Shown: in pieces, positions 1 to 10,293 of the stretch | How the letters are laid out: every line of letters begins with the position of its first letter | Position numbering within the stretch: position 1 is the stretch's first letter | Program-made: the position numbers and the translations under genes | The notes under the pieces: generated by a model | What the model was told of the DNA's origin: nothing | Databases searched by the model: none | Seen by the model: the letters and a program-made list of their open reading frames with translations, nothing else | Assembly (NCBI RefSeq): GCF_008831285.2 | Contig: NC_045138.2 | Coordinates: 38,679,115 to 38,743,114, forward strand | Direction of reading: 5' to 3' | Length of the DNA: 64,000 nt | DNA from: Nymphaea colorata | Lineage: Eukaryota > Streptophyta > Magnoliopsida > Nymphaeales > Nymphaeaceae

Positions 1-284
1 AAATGGATGTCCAAGTCAAGAAGCATTGAAGATCAGGTCTATATGGCTAAGGGCTGTTCAATATTTCTAAAAAATTTTATCTTATGAAAAGTAAATATAT
101 TGTGAAATTTTAGCGCAATTACATTACACCGGATTTGTGGGTCCTCCCACATGATCTAAGAATTCCTATGTAGTACTAACAGTCGGTAGCAATGAGTTGG
201 ATTTAACAAATAAGTTGCGACAACAATAGACAGAAGTTCTGGCAAGATCCAATGTTTCGGTGTGAGCATATCCTTAATTTGGAT
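1..284. other. Intergenic, nothing recognised
   Basis: AT-rich sequence before the first transposon. I see no reading frame, RNA gene or repeat that I can support. Confidence 0.4.
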
Positions 285-292
285 CTTCCAGG

Positions 293-595
293 TAAGGGTG
301 GGCGTCGAGCCGGGCCGCCGCCGGCCCGGCCCGGTTGGGCCCAGGCCCGATAGGTCGGCCCGGCCCGTTTAAGTTTTAAAAATACATATATATTTCAAAT
401 TTTTTGTTTTAATAATATATATTTATTATTAATAAATATATTTTATATTTAAAAATATTATTTTATGAATAAAAATGTTTTTTTATTTTTAAACGGGCAG
501 GGCCGAGACCCATGCTATCGGGCCGGGCTGCCCGGCCTGACGGGCTGGATCGAGCCGGCCTTTACCGGGCCGGCCCGACCCGATGCCCAGCCCTA
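293..595. mobile_element. hAT-type MITE with perfect 8-bp target duplication
   Basis: A 303-bp element begins TAAGGGTGGGCGTCGAG and ends in CGATGCCCAGCCCTA. The ends are imperfect inverted repeats, about 20 of 25 positions matching, built on GGGC(A/G)TCG and GGGCCGG blocks. The direct repeat CTTCCAGG flanks it at 285-292 and 596-603, the 8-bp size expected of hAT transposases. The ends are GC-rich, the centre is AT-rich, and there is no transposase frame, so it is non-autonomous. The short open frame at 465-665 lies inside it and is not a gene. Confidence 0.85.
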
Positions 596-639
596 CTTCC
601 AGGCCCACATGGTTCTGTTTTTGAACGAAATTTGTAGCT

Positions 640-950
640 GTTTAGTTAATTTACCTTTCATTTGATCACATTGTTAGATCATCTAAATAAAATGATCATC
701 AAGGTCGCCTCAAGAGGCACAACATATGATGCATAGACGGCACGTTCTGTAACACCCTGAAAATTTAGTCATGTATTAAAGATTATGATGGATCTTTAAG
801 AGCTTATAAAAAAGTTATTAAATAGATGGTTGTCCTGGTTCCTAGTCTTCTTAGGGGCTGAAGCCGAAACTGATAGGAGGCGTATTGGGATCCATCGAAT
901 CAGGAGCCCGAACCTATGAGTGGGTTAAATTGTTATAGGTCCGTGCTTCA
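640..950. repeat. LTR-like repeat, unit 1 (TRIM-like)
   Basis: First of two directly repeated units of about 310 bp. The part from 748 to 950 starts TGTAACACCCTGAAAATTTAG and ends GTCCGTGCTTCA, so it has the TG...CA ends of an LTR. The 107 bp before it, from GTTTAGTTAATTTACC, are repeated as well. No primer-binding site, polypurine tract or protein remnant was recognised. It could be a tandem rearrangement of a small LTR element (TRIM) or a different dispersed repeat. Confidence 0.6.
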
Positions 951-975
951 ATTCCTATGGGTGAAGATTTTAGAT

Positions 976-1282
976 GTTTAATTAATTTACCTTTCATTTG
1001 ATCACATTGTTAGATCATCTAAATAAAATGATCATCAAGGTCGCCTCAAGAGGCACAACATATGACACATAGACGGCATGCCCTGTAACACTTTGAAAAT
1101 TTAGTCCTGTATTAAAGATTATGATAGATCTTTAAGGGCTTATAAAGGGGGTTACTAAATAGATGGTTGTCATCTAATCTTTTTAAGGGTTGAAACTGAA
1201 ACTGATAGGAAGCAAGTTGAGATATACCGAATCAGGAGCTCGAGCCTATGAGTGGGTTGAATTGTTATAGGTCCGTGCTTCA
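976..1282. repeat. LTR-like repeat, unit 2 (TRIM-like)
   Basis: Second unit, separated from unit 1 by 25 bp, with high similarity throughout. The TG...CA part is 1084-1282. The shared block TAGATCATCTAAATAAAATG identifies both units. A diverged copy of the LTR-like part lies at about 33225-33345, inside NLP intron 1. No 5-bp target duplication could be found around the pair. Confidence 0.6.
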
Positions 1283-1898
1283 ATCGGACTAGTCCGCCTT
1301 TTGTCAAGCTGATGGCGGCTTGCTGCCCATCCACGCCCCTGACGGCTCATCTTTATCATAACCGGGAAACCAAATACGGACGAGTTGCTAAACATAGATT
1401 CATTGAGAACGACTCTAGTCTTGTTCTAGTTCTAGTTCATCCCTTGGATCCTAATTCTTTGTGCAGTGATTCCTATAAGATAAGTCAATGGCACATTAAT
1501 GGGTTGCTTCCAGCATTAGGCCACCTTCTGCTAACAAGCAATTTGAAAGGGACTATAGAATTCACAACTTGCTCCATCCTGCTGCAACAGCCCAATGACA
1601 TTATCATGAGACACCCAACATCATAAATGTAGTGCGTTATTGTACCTTGTCCTAGATGAAAACATTGGCAACTTGTTTCAATTGTGCTGTTAAGACCCCA
1701 CTCTTCTCCAACAAAATTATTCAAGGGTCCTCAACTTGCTCTGAGTTAGGTTATGATCAAATATTTACTGCCCATCTGATGATCACTATAACATGCTCGG
1801 CCGCCTCGGCCTACATCTAAGTTCGTTTAATAAATCTTTCTCCTAGATCATGGGAAGGGTTTTGACTTCGGCTCGGCTCTACGAAAAGAGGTCACACC
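1283..1898. other. Intergenic, no supported gene
   Basis: An open frame of 104 codons at 1312-1626 resembles nothing I recognise and has no clear coding character. The rest is unremarkable apart from being flanked by transposon-derived repeats. Confidence 0.35.
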
Positions 1899-2088
1899 CA
1901 GAGGGGGGCCTACAGGGGCCTTGCCTACCTCCCCCTCATCCTTCATTTTTTTAAAAAATTTACATGTAAATTTTAGAAAATTCCACTTGTTCTATATAAA
2001 AATTTTGAAAAATGATATTTCGACGCTTGTTAAAATTTGAAAACTTTAATTTAATCCCCCTCATGAAAAATTTCTGACTCTGCCCCTG
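1899..2088. mobile_element. hAT-type MITE, CAGGGGCGG family, copy 1
   Basis: A 190-bp element starts CAGAGGGGGGCC and ends ACTCTGCCCCTG, forming short inverted termini. It is flanked by GTCACACC (1891-1898) and GTCGCACC (2089-2096), 7 of 8 matching, as expected of an aged hAT target duplication. The AT-rich body, with TTTACATGTAAATT and GTTAAAATTT blocks, and the right end AAATTTCTGRCTC recur near 42640-42775. Confidence 0.7.
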
Positions 2089-2390
2089 GTCGCACCCGCT
2101 TTTGAGTTTCGAACTTGTGGAGCCCGGTCAACTTGGTGAATGGGACAAGTAGTCCCCATGCATTTATATGGGGAGTGACTTGTGTGTGGAACTCTGGTTG
2201 AGCTGGGTTCATTGGCAGGCTAATTATCACTTAGGATAATAAGTATATTCCAAGCATAGCTTTCTTAGAGGCCCAGGTTGACCTAAGGAAAGATCATAAT
2301 CAATTACAAGCTCCCAACATCTAGATGGCAATTAGCTAGAAGACAATCGTTGATCAAATGAGTTAGATAGACTTCAGCTTGCCTGTTGGC

Positions 2391-2476
2391 AAAGAAATCT
2401 CAAACTGTAAGCGATGTCACTCAACTGGGTCTTAAAGAAATCTCAATCTGTAAGCAATATCATTCAACTGGGTCCT
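2391..2476. repeat. 43-bp tandem duplication
   Basis: Two adjacent 43-bp units (2391-2433 and 2434-2476) both start AAAGAAATCTCAA and continue with CTGTAAGC and TCAACTGGGTC blocks. They differ at a handful of positions. No coding role is seen. Confidence 0.8.
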
Positions 2477-2672
2477 GGATGCTTGGTTTTGTTATTGGAA
2501 CTTTTCTTTTGCAGGCTTACCTTTTTACCTATAATCTTAGAAAAGTGTCTTTTTTTTCTTGAAATTGTTTAGTAATGGCCATCCTTTTTGTAAGGATTAT
2601 CAAATAATTAGAACTCGAAGGATACTTCTATTAGTTTGGAAGAGAAAAAACCAGGTAATGATAAAAGTTTAA

Positions 2673-2928
2673 GGAGGTGTTTGATAGCCTCAGATTTGAG
2701 ATCCGGGGTAATTTCAGATTATTGAGAATACAAGACCAGTGGATTTATGGTCAGAACGCCTCCTATCCAACTTCAAATATGAGGTGTTTGGCCCTAAACT
2801 GAGGATCTCAAATCAATTTTTTCACACAATGGTAAAATAAATCCTATGATTATTTTCACGATGGGTCCCACATAAAAAGGATCTCAAATCAACCTCGGAT
2901 CTGGGATTCGAGACTATCAAATATACCC
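2673..2928. mobile_element. MITE with perfect 9-bp target duplication (Mutator-like)
   Basis: A 256-bp element starts GGAGGTGTTTGATAGCCTC and its other end, read inward, is GGGTATATTTGATAGTCTC, with about 14 of 19 positions matching. The direct repeat AAAGTTTAA flanks it exactly at 2664-2672 and 2929-2937. A 9-bp duplication points to the Mutator superfamily. The interior repeats the AGATTTGAGATCC theme in both orientations and has no transposase frame. Confidence 0.75.
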
Positions 2929-2937
2929 AAAGTTTAA

Positions 2938-5900
2938 TTAGTAATAAAGAGGATATGTAGTGTTGCAAAAAATTATGACTAATATTTTTCATTTCCCAGT
3001 TCAACAGAATTTGACTTTAGTTAGGACTTCATTTGATATAGTTCATTTTAATATGAAAATCACAAAAAAATGTCTTTTTTTTAAAAAAAAAAAATTATCG
3101 TCGAAAGGTTAGCGCAAAAAATATTTTTTTTTTTTTCAAAGTTGATCTTGTTGCCATATTTAAGTATTATAGACTAGTATCACTATTAATGGAAAACCAT
3201 CAAATGAAAATTCATCCACTGCTCGACCCAACCCTCGATACCTTCTTGAATGAAAGAAGTCCAATGCTGCAGTCTTCTGAGTAAGAAAAGACAAGAAACT
3301 TTCTTATTGAAAAAGCAAAATCTAGAACAAAGCACTGAATGTATTTGAAGATGCGAAGCTTGGCAGGTTCACTAATATGTGAATCATGTGATAAATGTAT
3401 GTGAGGAACATGGCACGACTCTCGATACGTTTGTTCATTGTCATCTAAATAGCAACTCTTTCTTCGAGGCAGCGCAAATTAAATTACTTCCACAAGTAAG
3501 ATGTTTTCTTTTTCTAAGTCGAGTTTTATTGGTCTGTCGTTCAAAACGAGGCTTAGATTCTTTGGTTTGAAAGGATCCAGCATGTGAAGGTGATGCTTGA
3601 TAAAAAGAATATTGTGTTCTTATTGACAATATGAAACCCTGTGTTTGTATTAAAAAATATGATGTGATTATGAATACCGTTTCTTGGTTCAACGATCAAT
3701 GTTTGACATAATTACGCTTCAAACAACAACGGGGATATTATTCAAATACGTGTCGTATGAACACGATGTTCTTCTCTCACGTCGCTGTTGTTACTCCACT
3801 TCGTTTGTGTGTACCGCCTTACTATTTTAAGATTGCAACCAGAAGTCCATATTTACTTGTACCAGATGACCATTTCTGAAACATCCATCGTGTTGATATT
3901 GTTCTGCTCGTTCTTTTAATGGTGGTGCCAACTCCCAACAGTCCCATGAAAACAACAAGACTTCTTGATTCCTTGTGCAGCAAGAATGAAAACAAGCAGT
4001 CTTTTTTAAGTACAGTCGGTGCGTACTTGCACGTGAATGTCTTGGTTAAAGTTGCCAATCAATCCAGTACTCTCTGTCCCTCTCTCTCTCTCTCTCTCTC
4101 TCAAGAACAGAGGATGAATGCCAGTCGACTGCATATGCAAGTCAAGTAAATTGTTCAGATCTGGGCAAACACCAGGGATGAAGATCAAATCGTTTTAAAA
4201 TATATCTGGTTTGATAGGTTGGCTTCCTTCTTTTGAATCTAGTCTGTCGATGCAATTTTTAGATCTGGTTCTTCTTTGTCTCCTGTTGTCTACCTGCAAC
4301 AGTATCCAGATAAAGAAAAAGTTTGTGCACAAACGCTCGTAGAGATATTGTAAATCTGAATTTCATTCTTCAACCAAATAATCGTATAAGGTTTGCAACT
4401 ACGCGTAAGCATCGAGATTCAAACATCCACCACAGAAGGGAAGTTTGAATGATCAAGAGAAGATTTTAGTTTCGGATATTTGTCACAGAAAGTTCGAGTT
4501 TTTTCATGGTCAATCGGCAGGTGCTCTGTTCATAAAGTGCGCTTTAACAAATCTAGATGTCCTTAAACCACCATTTTTCTGAAAGCTTTTTCCAGCAGAT
4601 AATCACAGAGTTTGATCTTCAAAAACAGAAAAAGAAAACTTCTGAGATTTGTGGTTTTTAGTCTGCAAGGGCGTGTTTGATTGCCCAAGCAGAAGCTTTG
4701 GATTTTCAGCAGAGCTAGAATCCCCTCAGAAACTAAACACGTTTCGTGTTGAATCGCAAGAACATATCCAGCTACAATTTCAGCTTCTTGAAATTTTGCA
4801 CGTACGTCACAGTGGCATGCCAAAATTTTGCTTTTTTCTGAACAGATCATATCTGCAGCGTTTGACAACTCAAAAGAACTCAAGAAAGAACAAGTTTCTG
4901 GCTTCACCACTCTGTATTCCATAAGCGCCCATCAGAATTTATCTTCTCCAAGGGTGGCAATTGAGAGCCTTAGATCTTGAATCCGAGGATCTAACCTGAT
5001 ACTTCTAGACCACATCTGTCAAAACTCAGGATTTCAGGTTAGAGACCAGATCTGGATTTACACGTTTTTCTGGCTTTACTTCTACAAAAACCGCTACCTC
5101 AGATCGAATCTAAGATGAGATGAGAGGGAGAGTCTGATCTGAGTTTCCAAATATCCAGAGATTGGACAAGTTTCGAGGTAATCAACCACAGTTAAATCTT
5201 AAAGAAACCGCTCGACAGAACAGGCACAAACATGTACCTGCAAGATGCATGATCAACATACACGATCTGTCCATTTTTAACTTGGAAAACACCAGTGACA
5301 ATCTTGGTACATTTATTTCAGTGATGTGATCGCTCTGCCAATTGTTTTTCAGTAGAATCCAGAACATGATCTTCATTTCCGGCTGTTACAATTACTGCCC
5401 ATATCCTTAAAAAGTACACCTCTATTCCAGAAAAAATGTTCTCAATGAAGCAAATTATTATTAAGACTGAAGGGGCAGGACGGCTACCGTACCGGTTGAT
5501 TATTTATTGGAGCCCCCCCTTGAATCATTAATCCGAGGCATGATTGAAGGGTGCATAAATGCATATTTAAATAAGTTGGGATGTGTGCAGGGCAGATACC
5601 AAGAGTTTTTTTTTTTTTTTTTTTTTTTTTACAGTCTGGTAAAATCTTCTACCAAGGTTAAAAAAGAGGGAGAAGAAAAAATCTATCACAGATTCACAGG
5701 GGCTTTTCCACTTTCCCTTCATAAATGTGGGCAACCAAACATGTCTCGTGGGTGTTCACGTGGGTCGATTGCATGGAGGCAATGGAAGGGCCAGAAGAGC
5801 CTCCCCCACTATTTACCGGCCTGCATGAATTCGGATATTTCTCGATCTGATTTGCTTTTGATGTACATCAATCTTCTATGATCTTACAATCATATATATA

Positions 5901-7831
5901 TATATATATATTTATATATTTCAGCCTTAATCTCATATCTGTCATGCAGAAATTAATCCAAAACTTTGTTCTTAGAAAAATTATGTATTAGTTTCCTTTT
6001 CTTTTATTAATCTTCATATCGTTTCTGTGTTGAACAATGTTTCTTGCGCTTCTCATGGCTTATTCATAGCAGTTATGCTTCAGATTAGGCATTTGCCACT
6101 CTACCATCTACCAAGAGAAAAAGAGAGAGAGAGAGAGAGAGAAAGAAAGGGAGATCCTTCTTACATCTGTTTTGCTGATATCTTTACAGTAAGATTTTAC
6201 TGGGCAACCAGATTTAGAGAGAGAAAAAAAAGAGAAATTCAATTATTCGATAGTTTTTTTTTTTTCATTTGAAGCAGTTACCTGTGCCAAGAAGTCATCA
6301 TGCTATATATTATTACTTTAGAATGCCTTTGCTGTGGTAGCTATCAAGCATGTGACCTTGTTCCTTTGGCCCTTGATATCAGATTTATGTGAAACAAAAG
6401 CTGGCCTATAATGGTACGCAGAAAATAAAGAGAGACTCCTGTTGGTTGGTCTCGAATTCATTTCCCGACCACTTATTGTCTCCCTTTTTCGATGGAAGAA
6501 ACTCACTTGCAGGCCCATCTTTTGCCTGATATTGCCAAATCCCACCAATTCTTTTCAAGGACCCAACTTTTCATTTAAACTGCCATGGAATCAAATTTAT
6601 TGTGTCCAACCTTCCATCGTGTCCTTGCTGGCTGCCAGATGTTGCCGGATAATGACAAAATATTCGAAAGATATCGCTAAAAACATCACGCAGCAGAAGA
6701 GTTAGCAATGGTTTATGGTGTTTGCAGTGATGGTTTACAGTACATTTAGCCACGGCTTTCTAAATATCCAAGAGCACGAATTATTAGTAATTTGTATGTG
6801 GGCTTTGCGTGTTCTTATAATTTTCTAAAACTTTGTTCTCTTTTGTGGTGAAAACGAAAAGTTGGAAGGTGATGGGATCGCTTTAACCAGAACAGGAACA
6901 GACATTCCTGTGGAGCTAATTATAAACGCTGAGAAAGATGGGCATTGATTTTTTTTTCATTTAAAGCGACCTTAGAGTTGTCCAAGTCAAGATACACACG
7001 AAAGATTGCAAGTTTTCCACATGCATCTCTGTTCAATCAACTTTCTTATCTGTAGATTGTGGCTGTCTTTGTGTCCCTTGCATCCATATGGTTCTTATTC
7101 TGGGATTTGCTCCAATGCTTCATGTTCCTTCATCCTTCGAATCCGAAAGCTGGATTAAGTGGGCATCAAATTATGCAAGAGAAAAAGAACACGAATCGGG
7201 TGTCGAGTTCCTTCTTTCGAACTGGTGAGATGGATTAAATGAACACTGAACCAAATTGTGCAAAAAAAAAAGTGCAACCAGATATTGATTGAACTATTTA
7301 CCTTCTTCAACTTTCCCAACTGACGCCTTAGCCATCCTACCCAAGTGAAGAAGAAATGACAAAATGGCAGGCACTAGTGCCCATTCCGATTGAGCATTAA
7401 TAACGTTCCGGGCCCGTTGTGTTTCCCTTGACATAGGAAAAGCCTAAGATAAAATAGACATGGATTGCGTCCGATTAGCTACCTGTTTATTTTGGTAGGA
7501 CTACTTGTCGATGCCACCCAGTTGATGAGATGCCATGGATTCAAAATTCTGAAGCCCAATATTATACTTCGGTATATTCCAGAGAAGATTTCAAGGTCAT
7601 TATCAACGATCTGCCAATGTAAAAAAAAAAAAGTGCAACAAGTCATATATATATATGTGTGTGTGTGTGTGAATATATTCTAGAGAAGATTTCAAGGTCA
7701 TTATCAACTGAAACTAAAGAACTCCCAATGTGGAAAAAAAGCTCTCTCTCTCTATCTCTTACACACACTATATATATAAAGCTTTTTTAATAGTCATGTA
7801 ATAAGTCACAATTCCTGTATTTAATGTACTG
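2938..7831. other. Intergenic, microsatellites only
   Basis: No gene is supported over this 4.9-kb stretch. It contains a TC tract (about 4080-4101), a poly-T run (about 5607-5630), a TA tract (about 5893-5911), GA tracts (about 6121-6147) and a TATG/TG tract (about 7646-7670). Short open frames here have no recognisable similarity or coding bias and often run through simple repeats. Confidence 0.5.
7574..7708. repeat. Imperfect tandem duplication, ~100-bp period
   Basis: The block AGAGAAGATTTCAAGGTCAT continues to TATCAAC and occurs near 7580 and again near 7682. The copies are separated by an A-run and a TATG/TG microsatellite. It looks like local slippage or unequal exchange. Confidence 0.7.
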
Positions 7832-7996
7832 TTAGGGTGGTTTGGCAGCAACGAAACACTGTTTCTGTCCTAAGAATTTGCTCCAGAAAATATGGCAAAT
7901 TCATGGAACACTCGTTAAAGTGTTACATGAATAGTACTTTTTGATGCAGATTGATGAGACAAAAACAATGTGCTATTACTGCCAAAAAGCACCTAA
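7832..7996. mobile_element. MITE-like inverted-repeat element
   Basis: The left end TTAGGGTGGTTTGGCAGCAA and the inward-read right end TTAGGTGCTTTTTGGCAGTA form imperfect inverted repeats about 165 bp apart. The interior is AT-rich and noncoding. No clean target duplication is visible, so the superfamily is unassigned. Confidence 0.5.
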
Positions 7997-10293
7997 GTAT
8001 TAGTGATGCCACATTCAATTAGAAGCTTGGCGGGCCCCATGTACCTAATCCCAATTCCTAACTCCACGATAAGTTGTTTTCATAAATCTAGATTTTGCAT
8101 TCCCCGTAGTTTTGCGTAAGTGCAATAATTCAAATCAAACTTTTAGCTTCAAACTTGACATATTGATTGATCTAGATGAGCAGGAATATTCTAAAAAGTC
8201 AGTCACAGTAAACGCTGATTTCACTTATCCAGTCAAGGAGATGTCAAGGGATATTACATAAAAAATATCAGGGTGTCCTTTATTTCTTTTGTTCAACCTA
8301 AGAATGTCTGGGGTTTAAATTGAATCCAAATCCAAATATGGGTCAATTTGAGATTATTAAATTCAAATCCCATGGCTACCCATATAATATTGTAAGCCAA
8401 CAAGCCATATCCTATAAGACCCTTTTTCCTTTTCTTTCTCTATCCAACCGATTAACCCGTAACGAACTAAACGGATGTAGTAATGAAGACGATAGAAGGC
8501 CCCAATTCCACCAGCTTTATCCTACCTTATCCTCTCACATATGGTCAAGAGAATGTAAAATTGATAATGTTAGGGATAATGCCGCCCTAACTGTTCTTAG
8601 TAGCCCTAGAAAGGTACATCCTTCATGTACCTGATGAAGTGATTTAATGAATCTTTGGCTTTTTATGAACAGTTGAATAACTTGACTCATATACCCAAAA
8701 GGCCTTCAACATGGGGAGAGAGAAAGCAAAATATATCCTCGTGTTCCACCTAGAATACATACATAAAAAAAGTTAGTGAATACGATTCCAATTGAAAAAG
8801 AGAACAACTGATTCATTTGCTTTTACTAAAAGAGTACGAAACATTTAAATGAAACCAAGCAACCAACAAGAACCAGGGATTTACTAAAAACAGCAAAGCA
8901 CATGCATATCTTCATCCTGCAGTGTGGCCAAGAATGGCAACAACAGCCTAAAGCTGATCATGGAGGAGCAATGGTGATTTGACTGGGCTGAGGGAAACTG
9001 GCTGAAAGCAGCCACGCTGCAATTTGGTGTTATTGATCTTACAGCATCTTCTTAAAATCTTGTTCATCCGGATCTTGAACAAGCTCCAGTCTTGCTATTT
9101 TTGCTGTCTGAGCTTTTGACAGTGGAGGTAGAAGTAGAATGTTGCTATGCCATGCACTATTTCGAACTAACTTTTTCTCCGAAAGTTGAAAATAATAAAG
9201 TTATTTCCTCTTTTCAGTGGAGATACGAACGGTTATGATCTGATTTTAAGATTCACTTTTTATGGCGGCGCTGGATATGAGAAGTTGCAATTACGACGTC
9301 TTTTACATGATCAGATTCCGTTTTAACATCTTCATCTTTAGTGAAACTGTATATTCCTTTTTAATCTAAGAGAGCTAGGCTTCTATAATGAGGTTCTTTC
9401 CTGAAAGTTGATGACCTCTTGAGTCTTGGTAGCCGTCGAACAGTGGAGCGCGTAAAAATCTAGCCGTGACAGATCAATGTTCCCTGGATTCAGTCAAGCA
9501 TTTGGCAAGATTGTTCCACCATGGCATGTTGGGGGACTAATATAACCGATACTGTAGGCGATGATGACGATGATCTACGATGCTGAACTTACATCAAGAT
9601 TATACTCTCCCCACATCTCTCCCCAGATTACCAATGTCTCGCCAGTTTCACGCCAGAGAAGAAGATGATGATGACCTCAGGTTTACATGATGCATGGCAT
9701 ACATGTATAAAGAACAGGGACAGTTACCAGGAGACGTGCATCGTGCTCCGTTTCTCGCTCCGTCTTTCTCTGTTGCTTTTCTTTATCTTTCTTTCCTTCT
9801 TGAACGTCCAAATCCAACCAATAAAACTGCAACGTAACAGATACTGCCAAATCTAAGGGGTGTGAAAAAGAGTACATTGACCGTGGGCACGAGAAAGATA
9901 GAGGGCAATAATATTAAAGAAGAAAAGCAAGGGGAAAAAGAAAGGAAGAAAGAGAAGGGGGAGAGGAGGATGGGGAGTTGTGGGTCAGAGGGCACACGTT
10001 ATGCTCAGGCAATCCATGTGCCCACATGGATAGATGGAGCGAGAAGAGAAGGAGAGGGGCTGACTGCTGGTGCTGCAGAGGAGCAGTGAGAGAAAGAGGG
10101 AAAGAAGGAGAAGAACAAGGAGTAGAAGTGGAAGAATAAGGAAGAAATAAGTTACCCATCACACCCAACAGCCGTTTATAGTATCATTTTTGCTTGACAT
10201 CGTAACTGGGTGCACCGGTTCTTTGCTCTTTCCTTTTCTCTCCATTTGTGTTTCATTTGGGGTTTGTCTGGGCGAGGGGCTTCTGGTGCAAGG
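7997..10293. other. Upstream region of the kinase gene
   Basis: No separate gene is supported. The last 500 bases are purine-rich on the plus strand (GAGA/AAGG tracts at about 9900-10140), typical of plant 5' flanks and UTRs. No convincing TATA box was found. Short open frames here run through the low-complexity purine sequence. Confidence 0.4.

Noticed and set aside
465..665. 66-codon frame with GGxG and RP-rich residues
   Set aside because: Lies within the terminal repeat of the hAT MITE at 293-595.
748..1282. A complete LTR retrotransposon with two LTRs
   Set aside because: The similarity extends outside the LTR-like part, and no primer-binding site, polypurine tract, coding remnant or 5-bp target duplication is seen.
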